Origin: Nonomuraea roseoviolacea subsp. carminata
GTDB taxonomy: Bacteria; Actinomycetota; Actinomycetes; Streptosporangiales; Streptosporangiaceae
DNA length: 64,000 nucleotides
Direction of reading: 5' to 3'
Assembly (NCBI RefSeq): GCF_024172185.1
Contig: NZ_JAMZEC010000001.1
Coordinates: 4,216,001 to 4,280,000, forward strand
The position numbers and the translations under genes are program-made. Below the pieces are notes generated by a model that was not told where the DNA came from, did not search any database, and saw nothing but the letters and a program-made list of their open reading frames with translations. Position 1 is the stretch's first letter; every line of letters starts with the position of its first letter. Below, one piece after another: positions 1 to 7,844 of the stretch.

Positions 1-452
1 TCGGCGTCACCCTGGCCGGGCACCGACGTGCGGCGGATGGCGTCCTCGCCGTAGGCCCAGCGGCCCAGCACGTACCACTTGGTGAGCCCGGCGGAGTTGC
101 GGGCGCGCGCCTCGACCTGCATCCAGCTCCCGGCCGGGATGTCGGCGGTCCAGGAGGCGATCAGTTCGGTGGCGGGGAAGCCGACCTGCTCCTCGGGACC
201 GGTCCAGCGGGCGTACTCCCACGTCCTGGTGCCGAGCGCGTCGGTGTAGTCGGTGGTGCCGATCGCGGAGGCGAAGGTCAGGCTGTCGCCGTCGCCGGCC
301 GTTCCCTCGGGGGTGCCGGTGGAGAAGTCGGAGCGCCGGTAGGCGACGTCCGAGGTGCCGGTCGCCGGTTTGGCCCGGACCGCTCCAGCGGCTGGGGTGG
401 TGAGAGTCGTGACCACCAGGACGGTGGAGACCAACATGGATAACGCGCGCAT
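1..452 (-). CDS. Secreted C39-family peptidase-like protein, N-terminal part (runs off the window)
   Basis: The first 150 codons of a minus-strand gene are visible; its 3' end lies outside the window. The start chosen is ATG at 452, preceded by AAGGTGGG; a second in-frame ATG lies at 437. The N-terminus is a short basic stretch, a hydrophobic core and an Ala-rich cleavage region, so a signal peptide is likely. The following residues (YRRSDF..., DYTDALGTRTWEYARWT, SWTADIPAGSW, TKWYVLGRWA, RRTSVPGQGD) match the N-terminal beta-rich region of secreted actinomycete proteins annotated as C39 family peptidase. The cysteine-peptidase domain itself would be downstream and cannot be seen. The call rests on recognition of this N-terminal pattern. 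Confidence 0.75.
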   Translation of the reverse strand, partial: MRALSMLVSTVLVVTTLTTPAAGAVRAKPATGTSDVAYRRSDFSTGTPEGTAGDGDSLTFASAIGTTDYTDALGTRTWEYARWTGPEEQVGFPATELIASWTADIPAGSWMQVEARARNSAGLTKWYVLGRWAYGEDAIRRTSVPGQGDA

Positions 453-705
453 GAACCCACCTTGCTCGGACGCCGCTCGACGCGGCCGAGAGTAGACAGA
501 TCCGGCATGTCACCACATCGGGAAATCTACGTATGCCCAGCAAGGGCGATGGGTGCCGACCGCCGGGTCAACACGCTGTGAACAGCTCGTGACTCGCCTC
601 GGGGTGCGCGAAAGGGACGCCTCATGAGCAGTTCCGAGGGGGTGCGAAGGGAATTGCCGGGATCGGTGGAGTAAGCGGTGTAGGCAACAGAAAGGGACCC
701 TCCGC
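453..705. other. Intergenic region, divergent C39 gene and ECF sigma gene
   Basis: A 253-bp divergent intergenic region that should carry promoters for both genes. I see no convincing ORF in it. The AAAGGGA ribosome-binding site of the sigma gene ends it. I could not assign a sigma-specific -35/-10 pair. Confidence 0.5.
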
Positions 706-1314
706 ATGACCGCTCCACCCGAGGTGGGCGATCCCCTGACCCAGGCAGCCGACGACGCCGTCGCCATCGTCGCGTCGGTGCGGGAGCCGGAACGGTTCGC
801 GACCCTCTACGACCGGTACTTCGAGGAGATCTACCGCTACCTGGCGGTGCGGGTCGGCCCCGAAGCGGCCGACGACATGGCCGCGGAGACGTTCCTGACC
901 GCCTTCCGCAAGCGGCACACCTTCGACCCCGACCGCGGAGCCGTACGGCCGTGGCTGTACGGCATCGCGACCAACCTCGTCGCGCTGCACCGGCGAGGGC
1001 TGTCGCGCATGCTCGCGGCCTTCCGCCGCGCGCCGCGCGCCGACGAGGTCGAGGCCGGGCTGGAGGACCGGGTGACCACCCGGGTGGACGCCGCGGGCGC
1101 GCGGGGGCCGCTCGCGGCGGCGCTGGCGGGGCTCTCCCGGGGCGACCGCGACGTCCTGCTGCTCGTCGCGCTGGCCGGCCTGACCTACGAGGAGGTGGCC
1201 GAGTCGCTGCGCATCCCGTACGGCACCGTCGCCTCGCGGCTCAGCCGGGCGCGCAGGAAGGTGCGGGCCGTCCTCGGCGACGTCAACCCCATGAACGGAG
1301 ACGCAGATGGATGA
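706..1314 (+). CDS. ECF-type RNA polymerase sigma factor
   Basis: 202 aa, the usual length of a group IV sigma factor. Region 2 is at about residues 27-95, with LYDRYFEEIYRYLAVRVG, the DDMAAETFLTAF helix and the -10 recognition stretch RPWLYGIATNL. Region 4 is at about 135-190, with LSRGDRDVLLL, TYEEVAESL and GTVASRLSRARRKVR as the -35 recognition helix-turn-helix. Start ATG at 706 follows AAAGGGACCCTCCGC. The reading frame overlaps the next gene by 8 nt, so the sigma factor and the membrane CU044_5270 protein are translationally coupled. That partner could control sigma activity, but it lacks a recognisable anti-sigma zinc-finger motif. Target genes are not evident beyond this operon. Confidence 0.93.
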   Translation: MTAPPEVGDPLTQAADDAVAIVASVREPERFATLYDRYFEEIYRYLAVRVGPEAADDMAAETFLTAFRKRHTFDPDRGAVRPWLYGIATNLVALHRRGLSRMLAAFRRAPRADEVEAGLEDRVTTRVDAAGARGPLAAALAGLSRGDRDVLLLVALAGLTYEEVAESLRIPYGTVASRLSRARRKVRAVLGDVNPMNGDADG

Positions 1315-2593
1315 CCTGTCCGCGGTACGGGAGCGGTGCGCCGTGCCGGGACCCTCGGCGGAGACGAAGGCACGCGGCCAGGCCCGGCTGTGGGCGCTGA
1401 TCGAGGAGGAGCGCTCCGGATCCGTCCGCGCCGGCCACGAAGGGTCCGCGCACCCGGGGCCGGCGGACCACGCCGGGCCGCCGGCGCCGCCGCGGTCCCA
1501 TCCGGCCGGGACCAGCCGGAGCGGGCGGCCCGGCGACGGACCGGCCTGGGGATCGGCGCGATGGCGTTCCGGGATGTCCGGCCGAGGCGGGGCGCGAGGC
1601 GGCCGGCCGCCCGCCGCGTCCGGCCGAGCCGGGCGGCGGCCGATGCGGGCAGCGCTGTGGCCCGCGCTCGGGATGGGCCTGGCCGGCGCCGCCGCGGCCG
1701 TCACGCTGGTGCTCTCCTCGGCCGCTCCGCCGCCCGCCGCGCCGCCGGCGCGGCCGAGCGCCCAGCAGATCCTGCTGGCCGCCGCCACCTCGGCCGCCCG
1801 GCAGCCGGCCGACGGCGACTGGTGGGGCGACAAGCTCGTACGCGGCGTCCGGGTACGCGAGCCGGCCGGCCGCTACACCCTCCAGGTCACCGGCTCCGAG
1901 CAGACCTGGATCCCCGTGGCGAAGCAGGACTCGTACTGGCTCGTGCAGCGCTACCTGGGCGCCCGGCCGGCCACGCCGCGCGACGAGCAGGCGTGGCGGG
2001 CCGACGGCTCGCCCACGGCCTGGACGTACGAGAAGACGACGACCGGCGCGGCGGTCATGGTCGGCGCGGACCCCGACCGGCTGGAGGCGGCGCCAGGCCC
2101 GGCGGAGTCCACGGAGTCGGCGGACGTCGACTGGCGGATCATGTTCGCGGGCAAGCCGCTGACGAAGATGGACGACTTCCCGGCGGACCCGGTGCGGCTG
2201 CGCGCGCTTCTGGAACCCAAGCCGGGCGCCACCGCCGCGTTGCTGGCCAACCTCACCAGCCTCATCGCTCATGTCCCGGTCTCCCCGGCGACCCGGGCCG
2301 CCGCCTACGAGCTGATGGCCTCCCTGCCGGGCGTCACCGCGCAGGGCGAGGTCACCGACCAACTGGGACGCACCGGCCAGGCGGTCGCCTACACCGGGCC
2401 CGACCCCCTGCGCTCCGAGCGTGAGGTGCGGACGCGGCTGATCGTGGACTCCGCGACCGGCGCCCCGCTGGCGGTGGAGACGCTCGCCGCGGACACGGGC
2501 GAGATCATCCGGTTCACCGCGGTCGAGTCGATCGGCTGGACCGACAGGAAACCAGACCTGCCCGACCCCCATCCCCTCGACGACGAGAACTGA
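1307..2593 (+). CDS. CU044_5270 family membrane protein, partner of the ECF sigma factor
   Basis: 428 aa. A cytoplasmic N-terminal region (about 1-110) is rich in Gly, Arg and Pro. One transmembrane helix follows at about 112-137 (LWPALGMGLAGAAAAVTLVL), then an extracytoplasmic domain of about 280 residues. This is the layout of the CU044_5270 family, which typically sits directly downstream of an ECF sigma gene. ATG at 1307 lies inside the end of the sigma gene. A role in sensing or sigma regulation is inferred from position and topology. The external domain recurs in the next gene: both share a W..DGSP..WTY block and a block of the form A.Y..(M/L)..L.GV. The stop codon falls inside a decamer repeat. 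Confidence 0.85.
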   Translation: MDDLSAVRERCAVPGPSAETKARGQARLWALIEEERSGSVRAGHEGSAHPGPADHAGPPAPPRSHPAGTSRSGRPGDGPAWGSARWRSGMSGRGGARGGRPPAASGRAGRRPMRAALWPALGMGLAGAAAAVTLVLSSAAPPPAAPPARPSAQQILLAAATSAARQPADGDWWGDKLVRGVRVREPAGRYTLQVTGSEQTWIPVAKQDSYWLVQRYLGARPATPRDEQAWRADGSPTAWTYEKTTTGAAVMVGADPDRLEAAPGPAESTESADVDWRIMFAGKPLTKMDDFPADPVRLRALLEPKPGATAALLANLTSLIAHVPVSPATRAAAYELMASLPGVTAQGEVTDQLGRTGQAVAYTGPDPLRSEREVRTRLIVDSATGAPLAVETLAADTGEIIRFTAVESIGWTDRKPDLPDPHPLDDEN

Positions 2594-2641
2594 CGAGAAC
2601 TGACGAGAACTGACGAGAACTGACGAGAACTGACGAGAACT
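2582..2641. repeat. Six perfect tandem copies of a 10-bp unit
   Basis: GACGAGAACT is repeated six times without a mismatch. The first copies contain the end and TGA stop of the upstream gene, and the last ends 12 nt before the next ATG (2654). As 10 is not a multiple of 3, the TGA of successive units falls in all three frames. The 10-bp period equals about one DNA helical turn. Confidence 0.97.
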
Positions 2642-2653
2642 GAGGAACCTGAT

Positions 2654-3502
2654 ATGCGCAAACCCCTCGTGATCACCGTCGCCGCGCTCGCCCTGGCGGC
2701 CACGGCGAGCCCCGTCCTCGCCGCCACGGCGCCTCCGGCCTCGGCCGCGGTCTCGGCGGCGCCGCAGGGCACGTACTGGCACGTCAGGAGCGTCTACACC
2801 GCGACGCATCCCCGCCAGGTGGGGACCAAGGAGAAGTACTGGGTCGTGACGGAGCGGGTCTCCGAGCACTGGGCCGATCACGACGGCCGTATGTGGTGGT
2901 CCACCAGCGACCAGGCGCGGCCGAAGAGCGCCGCCGACCTGGCCGCGTGGAAGCGGGACGGCTCGCCACAGAAGTGGACGTACCGCACCGAGGGCATGCT
3001 GGTGAAGCTCACCGCGAACCCGCACCAGACCCCGGTCAAGCCGATGAGGGGCAACGACTGGCTGATCGGCGAACGGAAGCTGTCGTTCCAGGAGATCCAG
3101 AGCCTGCCGACGACGCCCGAGGGGCTGCGGGGCTGGCTCGTCGAGGCGTCCGCCGTGGGAGAGGACCCCGTGCTGCCCCAGAACTTCGACGACTGGGTGA
3201 AGGGCGCGTACACCAGCCTGCTCTACCGGCTGCCGGCGCCCAGGCCGGTCCGCGTCGCCGCGTACCAGGCGCTGTCGGGCCTGGCGGGGGTGAAGTCCGC
3301 CAAGCAGGCCGGGAACGCGGTCAAGCTGACGTACGGCTACGACGCCGCGGGCTACGAGGCCAGGTTCGGGATCGTGGTGGACACCGGGGCCATGGCGGTG
3401 GTCGAGACGTCGGTCGACACCAGCCGCGACGGCAAGCCGTTCAAGGCCAAGACGTCCGTCACGAGGTACGAGACCGGGTGGAGCGACACGCTGGGGTCGT
3501 GA
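2654..3502 (+). CDS. Secreted protein related to the outer domain of the CU044_5270 protein
   Basis: 282 aa. Start ATG at 2654 follows GAGGAACCTGAT. Residues 1-24 form a signal peptide (KPLVITVAALALAA core, Ala-rich cleavage site). The mature part resembles the extracytoplasmic domain of the preceding gene: AWKRDGSPQKWTY matches AWRADGSPTAWTY, and VRVAAYQALSGLAGVKSA matches TRAAAYELMASLPGVTAQ. It therefore looks like a duplicated, unanchored version of that domain. It is third in the sigma operon, after the 10-bp tandem repeat. Biochemical function is unknown. A soluble ligand-binding or competitor role for the membrane partner is possible but speculative. Confidence 0.8.
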   Translation: MRKPLVITVAALALAATASPVLAATAPPASAAVSAAPQGTYWHVRSVYTATHPRQVGTKEKYWVVTERVSEHWADHDGRMWWSTSDQARPKSAADLAAWKRDGSPQKWTYRTEGMLVKLTANPHQTPVKPMRGNDWLIGERKLSFQEIQSLPTTPEGLRGWLVEASAVGEDPVLPQNFDDWVKGAYTSLLYRLPAPRPVRVAAYQALSGLAGVKSAKQAGNAVKLTYGYDAAGYEARFGIVVDTGAMAVVETSVDTSRDGKPFKAKTSVTRYETGWSDTLGS

Positions 3503-3566
3503 CCTGAGATCGTGGCGAGCGCGGACCTCTTCCCCGCGCTCGCCATCCGGTATCACTGGAAATCGG

Positions 3567-3953
3567 ATGAATCACTACGCTGCCTCCGTGACCACCGAGA
3601 GCCCGGCGGCTCCTCCCGGCGCCGCCGAATGGGCGCGCCGGATCGCCTGGGGAGCGCTCGCGCTGTTCCTGGCCGCCTTCGCGATCTTCGAGAGCCAGAA
3701 GTACGGGCTGCCGACCACGCTGGCCATGCTGGTGTTCCTGGCGCTGCCCGACCTGGCCAGGTTCGCGGGGGTCCGTCCGCCGGGCCCGCTGTACGGGGCC
3801 GTCCACAGGGTGTGGATACCGCTCGCGATCCTCGTGGGCTACACCGTGGGGCAGGTCTCGTGGCCGCCCCTGTTCACGGCGGGGCTCGGATGGCTCACCC
3901 GCATCGCCGTCGAACGCGCCCTGGGCCGCCGCCCGACCTCCCCACCCCGCTGA
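3567..3953 (+). CDS. Small integral membrane protein of unknown function
   Basis: 128 aa. After a short Ala/Pro-rich N-terminus there are about four hydrophobic segments: WGALALFLAAFAIF (about 28-42), LAMLVFLALPDLARF (about 50-66), WIPLAILVGYTV (about 82-95) and a weaker one near LFTAGLGWLTRIAV. The LPDL.RF motif inside the second segment resembles small four-helix DUF-type membrane proteins of actinomycetes, but I cannot name the family with confidence. ATG at 3567 is used; a GTG at 3588 is an alternative. It lies 64 nt after the secreted CU044-like gene and may have its own promoter. No catalytic motif is visible. Confidence 0.7.
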   Translation: MNHYAASVTTESPAAPPGAAEWARRIAWGALALFLAAFAIFESQKYGLPTTLAMLVFLALPDLARFAGVRPPGPLYGAVHRVWIPLAILVGYTVGQVSWPPLFTAGLGWLTRIAVERALGRRPTSPPR

Positions 3954-3960
3954 CCCCGAG

Positions 3961-3973
3961 GCCCCCGAGGGGC
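3961..3973. terminator. Short GC hairpin after the membrane-protein gene
   Basis: GCCCC-CGA-GGGGC begins 7 nt after the stop codon at 3953. It also lies just past the 3' end of the convergent gene that ends at 4001. There is no U-tract, as is common in actinomycetes. Termination is plausible but unproven. Confidence 0.4.
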
Positions 3974-4000
3974 GGGCTCCGGTGCTCGCGCCCACCCGGC

Positions 4001-5173
4001 CTACGCCGGCGGGGCCTCCGGCACGGGCATCCGGTCGAGCAGGTCCGCGAGGAGAGCCGGGTCGGTCCCGCCCACGGCCGTACGGGCGCCGTCCAGTACG
4101 GAGGCCGCGAGCGGATCGCCTCCCTCGGCGGCGCGCCGCAGCCACTTCTCGGCCGTCCAGTCCTCCCGGTTGGCGCGGTGCGCCTTGGCCAGCCGGAACG
4201 CCGCCCCGGCGTGCCCCCGCGACGCCGCCAGCAGGAAGAAGAACATCGCGTAACTGAGCCGGGGAGGCTCGGCCTCCTGGTAGCCGATGCCGTGAAGATA
4301 GGCGTGCCCGGCGGCGCGCTCCTCCGGCCGGGGATGGTTGAACAGCTCGGTGGCCTCGTGCCGGCCCGCGTCCCCGGCCCGGCGCAGCCAGTCGCGCGCC
4401 ACGTCCGGGTGGTTCCTCAGCAGCGTGACCACGGCCAGTCGCATGCAGTCCCGGCCGTCGGCGGGGTCGCTCTCGCGCAGCAGGCGCAGCCCGGTCCTGC
4501 CGTAGATCCGCAGCAGCTCCCGTTCCTTCTCGGACACCGGCTCCGCGGGCTCCTCCGCTCCCTCATCGGGTACTCCGCGCAAGACGGGTGGTTCGGCCGG
4601 GTCGCCGGGGACGGGCCTGCGGGGCCGCCACGGCAGCACGCCGGAAGCCGGGGCCGCGGGGTCGGCGCCGACCACCGGCGCAGGCTCGGCACCGACCACC
4701 GGCGCGAGCTCGGCGACGGGCCGCGGCAGGTGGCCGGGGACCGGCTGGGACGGCGGCGCGAGAACGGCGGGCGGCTGGGGTGGTGGCGCGAGGACGGCGG
4801 CGGGCGGCGCGACGGCCAGCGCCGTGGCCCCGCTCAGGGCGGGGACAGGGGTGAGCGCGGCGGCGTCGTGCGCGGCCCGCCAGCACGCGTACCACGCCTG
4901 GATGTCGCCCATGCCGCCCACGTCCAGCCCGCCCTGCCCGGCCGCCGTGGCGCAGGTCGTGACGAAAGAGTGGACGAACGTCCACTTCGGCACCCGCTTG
5001 CGTTTGCCGGTCAGGACGTCGGAGACGGTGCTCTTCCTCAGCTCCATACACGCCTTGTTGGAGCGTGACAGCCGGCACAGCTCGGACAGCGCCGGGGATC
5101 CGGCCAGCGCGTGCAATTCCCTGAGCCGCATGACGAAGGGGTGCGGGGCCCCGTCGTGAAGTAGTTCAGCCAT
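4001..5173 (-). CDS. HTH-type regulator with C-terminal Sel1/TPR-like repeats
   Basis: 390 aa from ATG at 5173. An in-frame upstream extension to 5227 adds 18 residues with no family character, so it was not used. Residues about 8-90 form an actinobacterial XRE-like N-terminal module (LRELHALAGSPALSELCRLS, KSTVSDVLTGKR, P.WTFVHSFVTTCATAA). A Pro/Ala-rich linker of about 100 residues follows. The C-terminal half is helical with Sel1-like spacing (LLAASRGHAGAAFRLAKAH, AEKWLRRAAEGGDPLAASV). Proteins of this layout are usually annotated as helix-turn-helix or tetratricopeptide regulators; no enzymatic domain is seen. It faces the small genes at 5594 and 5869 across a region rich in 10-bp repeats, which may be its regulatory region. 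The target is unknown. Confidence 0.75.
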   Translation of the reverse strand: MAELLHDGAPHPFVMRLRELHALAGSPALSELCRLSRSNKACMELRKSTVSDVLTGKRKRVPKWTFVHSFVTTCATAAGQGGLDVGGMGDIQAWYACWRAAHDAAALTPVPALSGATALAVAPPAAVLAPPPQPPAVLAPPSQPVPGHLPRPVAELAPVVGAEPAPVVGADPAAPASGVLPWRPRRPVPGDPAEPPVLRGVPDEGAEEPAEPVSEKERELLRIYGRTGLRLLRESDPADGRDCMRLAVVTLLRNHPDVARDWLRRAGDAGRHEATELFNHPRPEERAAGHAYLHGIGYQEAEPPRLSYAMFFFLLAASRGHAGAAFRLAKAHRANREDWTAEKWLRRAAEGGDPLAASVLDGARTAVGGTDPALLADLLDRMPVPEAPPA

Positions 5174-5593
5174 CGTCCCAGCCGGAAAATGAGTGATCTT
5201 TGATAAACGGTGAATAACACAAGTCATCCTGGCACCAGTGGGCGCACAAGCACGGCGAGATCCGATATTTCCTGTCGTCCGAGATCAACCGGCGACCGCA
5301 CCGCCTCAGACTCCCCGCGCCCGCCGTCCCGCCGCACGCGCAGTCGGACGCATCCGTATATAGGCGAACTATTCCGGACGACTCCGGACGACTCTGAACA
5401 GCTCTGAACGGCTCTGAACGCTTCTGGACGACTCTGGACGACATCGGATGACACGCGGCGCTGCATCGGCACGCTTATCCGGATATAGCGCTATCTGCTC
5501 CGGAGTTGTCCGGAGGCGTTTGCATCGGTGGCACCCGAGCCCGTCGCCTCGGCAGTGTTGACCGCGTCCCGACCGCCGACGATGGAGAAGCTC
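5174..5593. other. Divergent intergenic region upstream of the HTH/Sel1 gene
   Basis: About 420 bp without a convincing gene. It is markedly AT-richer than its surroundings just upstream of 5173 (TGATAAACGGTGAATAACAC), which is the likely promoter area of the HTH gene. Further out it holds the decamer array at 5371-5450 and a CCGGA-rich stretch near 5500. Short reading frames here are repeat-driven. Confidence 0.6.
5371..5450. repeat. Eight degenerate tandem copies of a 10-bp unit
   Basis: Blocks of ten beginning at 5371 read attccggacg, actccggacg, actctgaaca, gctctgaacg, gctctgaacg, cttctggacg, actctggacg and acatcggatg. The consensus is roughly RCTCYGRACG. The register is exact, with no insertion or deletion over 80 bp, and the array sits about 200 bp upstream of the HTH/Sel1 start. 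The unit differs from that of the array at 2582, although both have a 10-bp period. Confidence 0.9.
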
Positions 5594-5857
5594 ATGCCGT
5601 GCGCCGCCGCCGCTCCGCACACCTTCCTGCGCGTCACCGGCGACCGGCGGCCGGGTCGTCCCCCGGGGCCGTGGGCCCACGACGACGACCAGCTCCTCAT
5701 CCTCCTGGTGACGACGTGGGCGCTGGCCACGGGCCGCACACCGCCCGGCCGCCCCGCCGACCGGCTGACCCCCGAGGAGCTGATCGAGTTCTGGGCGGAC
5801 GAGCGGACCGCGTCCGGCGACCCGCCGCCTCCCGGGCGACGCCGACCCACCTGTTGA
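5594..5857 (+). CDS. Small soluble hypothetical protein
   Basis: 87 aa from ATG at 5594, chosen because GGAG lies 6 nt upstream. In-frame starts at 5528 and 5582 lack a good ribosome-binding site. The conserved-looking part is WAHDDDQLLILLVTTWALAT followed by LTPEELIEFWADE, a pattern I associate with short uncharacterised actinomycete proteins. It has two amphipathic helices and a Pro/Arg-rich tail. It is 11 nt upstream of the next small gene, so the two form an operon. No function can be assigned; partnership with the small membrane protein downstream is the main clue. Confidence 0.6.
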   Translation: MPCAAAAPHTFLRVTGDRRPGRPPGPWAHDDDQLLILLVTTWALATGRTPPGRPADRLTPEELIEFWADERTASGDPPPPGRRRPTC

Positions 5858-5868
5858 AAGGATCTCCG

Positions 5869-6096
5869 ATGGGCATTTCGCACTGTCACCTCCCGGCGCT
5901 GCCCGCGCCCGGCTCGCGGGCCGCTGTGATCATCGTCGTGGTCGTCGTCTCGGGGGCGGCGGTCCTGCTCCTGCGCGCCGGCATCGGCGTCGAGGGCGCG
6001 ATGGGCCTGCTGGCGGCGATCACGGCGTGCGTCGCGGGCGTCGCCCGCCACCTGCATCCCCGTACGCCGGGAACGGACACCCCGCCGGCCGCCTGA
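5869..6096 (+). CDS. Small membrane protein
   Basis: 75 aa. ATG at 5869 is preceded by GAAAGGATCTCCG. There is a strongly hydrophobic helix at about residues 18-36 (AAVIIVVVVVSGAAVLLL) and a second, weaker one at about 40-60 (VEGAMGLLAAITACVAGVA), then a basic His/Arg/Pro tail. It therefore probably forms a helical hairpin in the membrane. It follows the 87-aa gene with an 11-nt gap and is probably co-transcribed. The size and layout resemble small Spd-like or holin-like proteins, but no specific motif supports either and no mobile-element genes are nearby. Confidence 0.6.
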   Translation: MGISHCHLPALPAPGSRAAVIIVVVVVSGAAVLLLRAGIGVEGAMGLLAAITACVAGVARHLHPRTPGTDTPPAA

Positions 6097-6172
6097 CCGG
6101 CCCGCTCCGACCGCCCCGCCACGAGCCGGCGGGCGGAAATCCGCTGGCCCGGAGGGTGGCGGGGCGGTCATC

Positions 6173-6673
6173 ATGGCCCGCATGCCGATCCGCGCCGCGC
6201 TCCCCGGCGATCTGCCCGCCCTGCTCGCCATGGCCGTCGACTTCTACGCCGAGGACGGCTTCACCACCTCGCGCGAGGACCTGCGTGCCAACCTCGCCCA
6301 CCTCGTCGCCTCGCCCGCCGCCCGGGTGGCGGTGAGCGAGGAGGAGGGCCGCGCCGTCGCGTTCGCGATCACCACGACCTCGTTCGGGCTGGAGTCGGGC
6401 CCGCTCGCCGAGCTGGAGGACCTGTACGTCGTCCCGGACGCGCGCCGGCGGGGCGAGGCGGAGCGGCTCATCGAGGACAGCCTCCGCTGGGCCGCCGCAC
6501 GAGGATGCACGGCGGTCGAGATCGTCGTCGCGCCCAACGGCCACGACGTGAGCCACCTGCTCGCCTACTACGGCCGGCGCGGCTTCCGCGACGAGGGCCG
6601 CCGCCTGCTCACGCATCCGCTTGATCTTCGTCCGCCCGTCCGGCAGGCTTTCCCGGCAGAGACGGAGGGCTGA
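6173..6673 (+). CDS. GNAT family N-acetyltransferase
   Basis: 166 aa, normal for a single GNAT domain. It begins IRAALPGDLPALLAM. The acetyl-CoA-binding motif A appears as LEDLYVVPDARRRGEAERLIEDSL at about residues 80-103, with RRRGEA as the pyrophosphate loop. The downstream AVEIVVAPN and AYYGRRGFRDEG segments are the usual strand 5 and C-terminal 'YxxxGF' element. The acceptor substrate cannot be inferred; ARG-x-x-V and Y-x-R-x-GF are common to many small-molecule acetyltransferases. A few nt separate it from the membrane protein gene at 6679, so the two are probably co-transcribed. ATG at 6173 is used; another lies at 6182. Confidence 0.9.
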   Translation: MARMPIRAALPGDLPALLAMAVDFYAEDGFTTSREDLRANLAHLVASPAARVAVSEEEGRAVAFAITTTSFGLESGPLAELEDLYVVPDARRRGEAERLIEDSLRWAAARGCTAVEIVVAPNGHDVSHLLAYYGRRGFRDEGRRLLTHPLDLRPPVRQAFPAETEG

Positions 6674-6678
6674 CGCCG

Positions 6679-6984
6679 ATGGATTTCGCGACGGTGATGC
6701 GGGTGATCATCGGCGTCTTCACGCTCGTCCACATCGCGGCCGCCATCTACACGTCGCTCACCGGACGGACGCCGCCCCTGCTCAGCCGCCGGCCGGTCGG
6801 TCGCATCCGGCCCCGCGTCTGGGGGCACCTTCTGGCGGGGGTCTTCGGCGTCATCGCGCTCAGCGTGCCGGCCGTGAGCGACTCCACTCTGGTCATGGTG
6901 CTGTCCGGGCTGGGGTTCGCCTGCATCGCGGCCGCCCCGATCCTCTTCCTGGTCTCGACGCACCCGCCGAAACGCGCCCCCTGA
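6679..6984 (+). CDS. Small membrane protein, about three transmembrane helices
   Basis: 101 aa. Start ATG at 6679 follows GGAGGGCTGACGCCG. Hydrophobic helices lie at about residues 5-24 (TVMRVIIGVFTLVHIAAAIY), 47-66 (HLLAGVFGVIALSVPAV) and 70-92 (VMVLSGLGFACIAAAPILFL). The connecting loop SRRPVGRIRPR is basic, placing it in the cytoplasm. The gene directly follows the GNAT gene. I do not recognise the family, and nothing in the sequence suggests an enzyme or transporter signature. Confidence 0.65.
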   Translation: MDFATVMRVIIGVFTLVHIAAAIYTSLTGRTPPLLSRRPVGRIRPRVWGHLLAGVFGVIALSVPAVSDSTLVMVLSGLGFACIAAAPILFLVSTHPPKRAP

Positions 6985-6998
6985 CCTGGTCCTCCGAC

Positions 6999-7844
6999 CT
7001 AGTCGACAGCCTTTCGGAGCGCGCCCACGTCGAGCAGACCGGCGTCGACCACCGCGCGGCCGAAGGGGCGGGCCAGCTCGGCCAGCCGCTCGCAGCCGTC
7101 CTCGCCCAGGGCGCCGTACGCGGGCAGGGCCAGAGCGTCGGTGCGGTCCTCGATGTGCCGGCGCAGGGCCGCGCCCTCGGCGCTGAGCGTCTCGTCCGCG
7201 CCGAGCAGGCCGCGCTCGCGCAGCCGGTCCACGGCGGCGGCCCACTCCTCGTCCGGCCAGGCGCGGCTGACCCGCAGGACGGCGGAGGGCACCTCGCCGG
7301 CGGCCCCGTGCAGCACCAGGGCCTCCAGGCCGCCGACGCCCTCGGTGAGCAGCGCCGCGATGTGGCCGTCCCCGCGGAACTCGCGCAGCAGGGTCTGGGC
7401 GTGCCACAACCGCCGGATCGGCTCCTCCGGCCACGGCAGGGCGGCGTGGGCGGCGAACAGCGGGCGGCCCTGCAGGTGCTCGCACGCCGCGAGGGCCGCC
7501 CGGCTCGCGAGCGCGACGGTCTCGTCCAGGTGGGGAAGCTCGTGGAGGCCCGCCCGGCGGAGTGCCTCGGCGGCGGCGTCGGAGCGGGCGGTCAGCATGT
7601 CCTCGGGGGTGACGACGTCCCAGGCGGCGGGAAGCGCCCGGCGTACGAGGTCGGGGCAGAAGTTGTAGAACGTCGCGATGACCTGTTCGGCCGAGGCGCG
7701 CCCCAGCGCGGCGCCGCGGGAGGCGAAGTACCCGGCCCGGCCCTTGAGCCCCAGCGCGGCGTACCGGCGCGTCGCCTCGGGGGCGAAATAGATCATGCCG
7801 TGGACGGGCTCCAGCCGCCGCCACGCCTGCCGTGCAGCCTTCAT
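6999..7844 (-). CDS. SCO6745 family protein (winged-helix-like)
   Basis: 281 aa. Start ATG at 7844 follows GGAGGCGGAGCGC. The order PVHGMIYFAPEA, RAGYFASRGAALG, EQVIATFYNFCPDLV is the signature opening of the SCO6745 family, followed by the LWHAQTLLREFRGDGHIAAL block. The C-terminal part has a helix-turn-helix-like region (VDRLRERGLLGADETLSAEGAALRRHIEDRTD), similar to the winged-helix end of this family. The family is widespread in actinobacteria; its function is unknown and a MarR-like regulator is often proposed. It is divergent from the MDR oxidoreductase across 133 bp, an arrangement compatible with direct control of that gene. Confidence 0.85.
   Translation of the reverse strand: MKAARQAWRRLEPVHGMIYFAPEATRRYAALGLKGRAGYFASRGAALGRASAEQVIATFYNFCPDLVRRALPAAWDVVTPEDMLTARSDAAAEALRRAGLHELPHLDETVALASRAALAACEHLQGRPLFAAHAALPWPEEPIRRLWHAQTLLREFRGDGHIAALLTEGVGGLEALVLHGAAGEVPSAVLRVSRAWPDEEWAAAVDRLRERGLLGADETLSAEGAALRRHIEDRTDALALPAYGALGEDGCERLAELARPFGRAVVDAGLLDVGALRKAVD

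Noticed and set aside
2582-5450. Decamer arrays as CRISPR
   Set aside because: Units are 10 bp and contiguous, with no spacers and no cas genes nearby.
5594-6096. The HTH gene and two small genes as remains of an integrative conjugative element (Spd-like proteins)
   Set aside because: Size and hydrophobicity alone suggested it. No Rep, Tra or integrase gene accompanies them.
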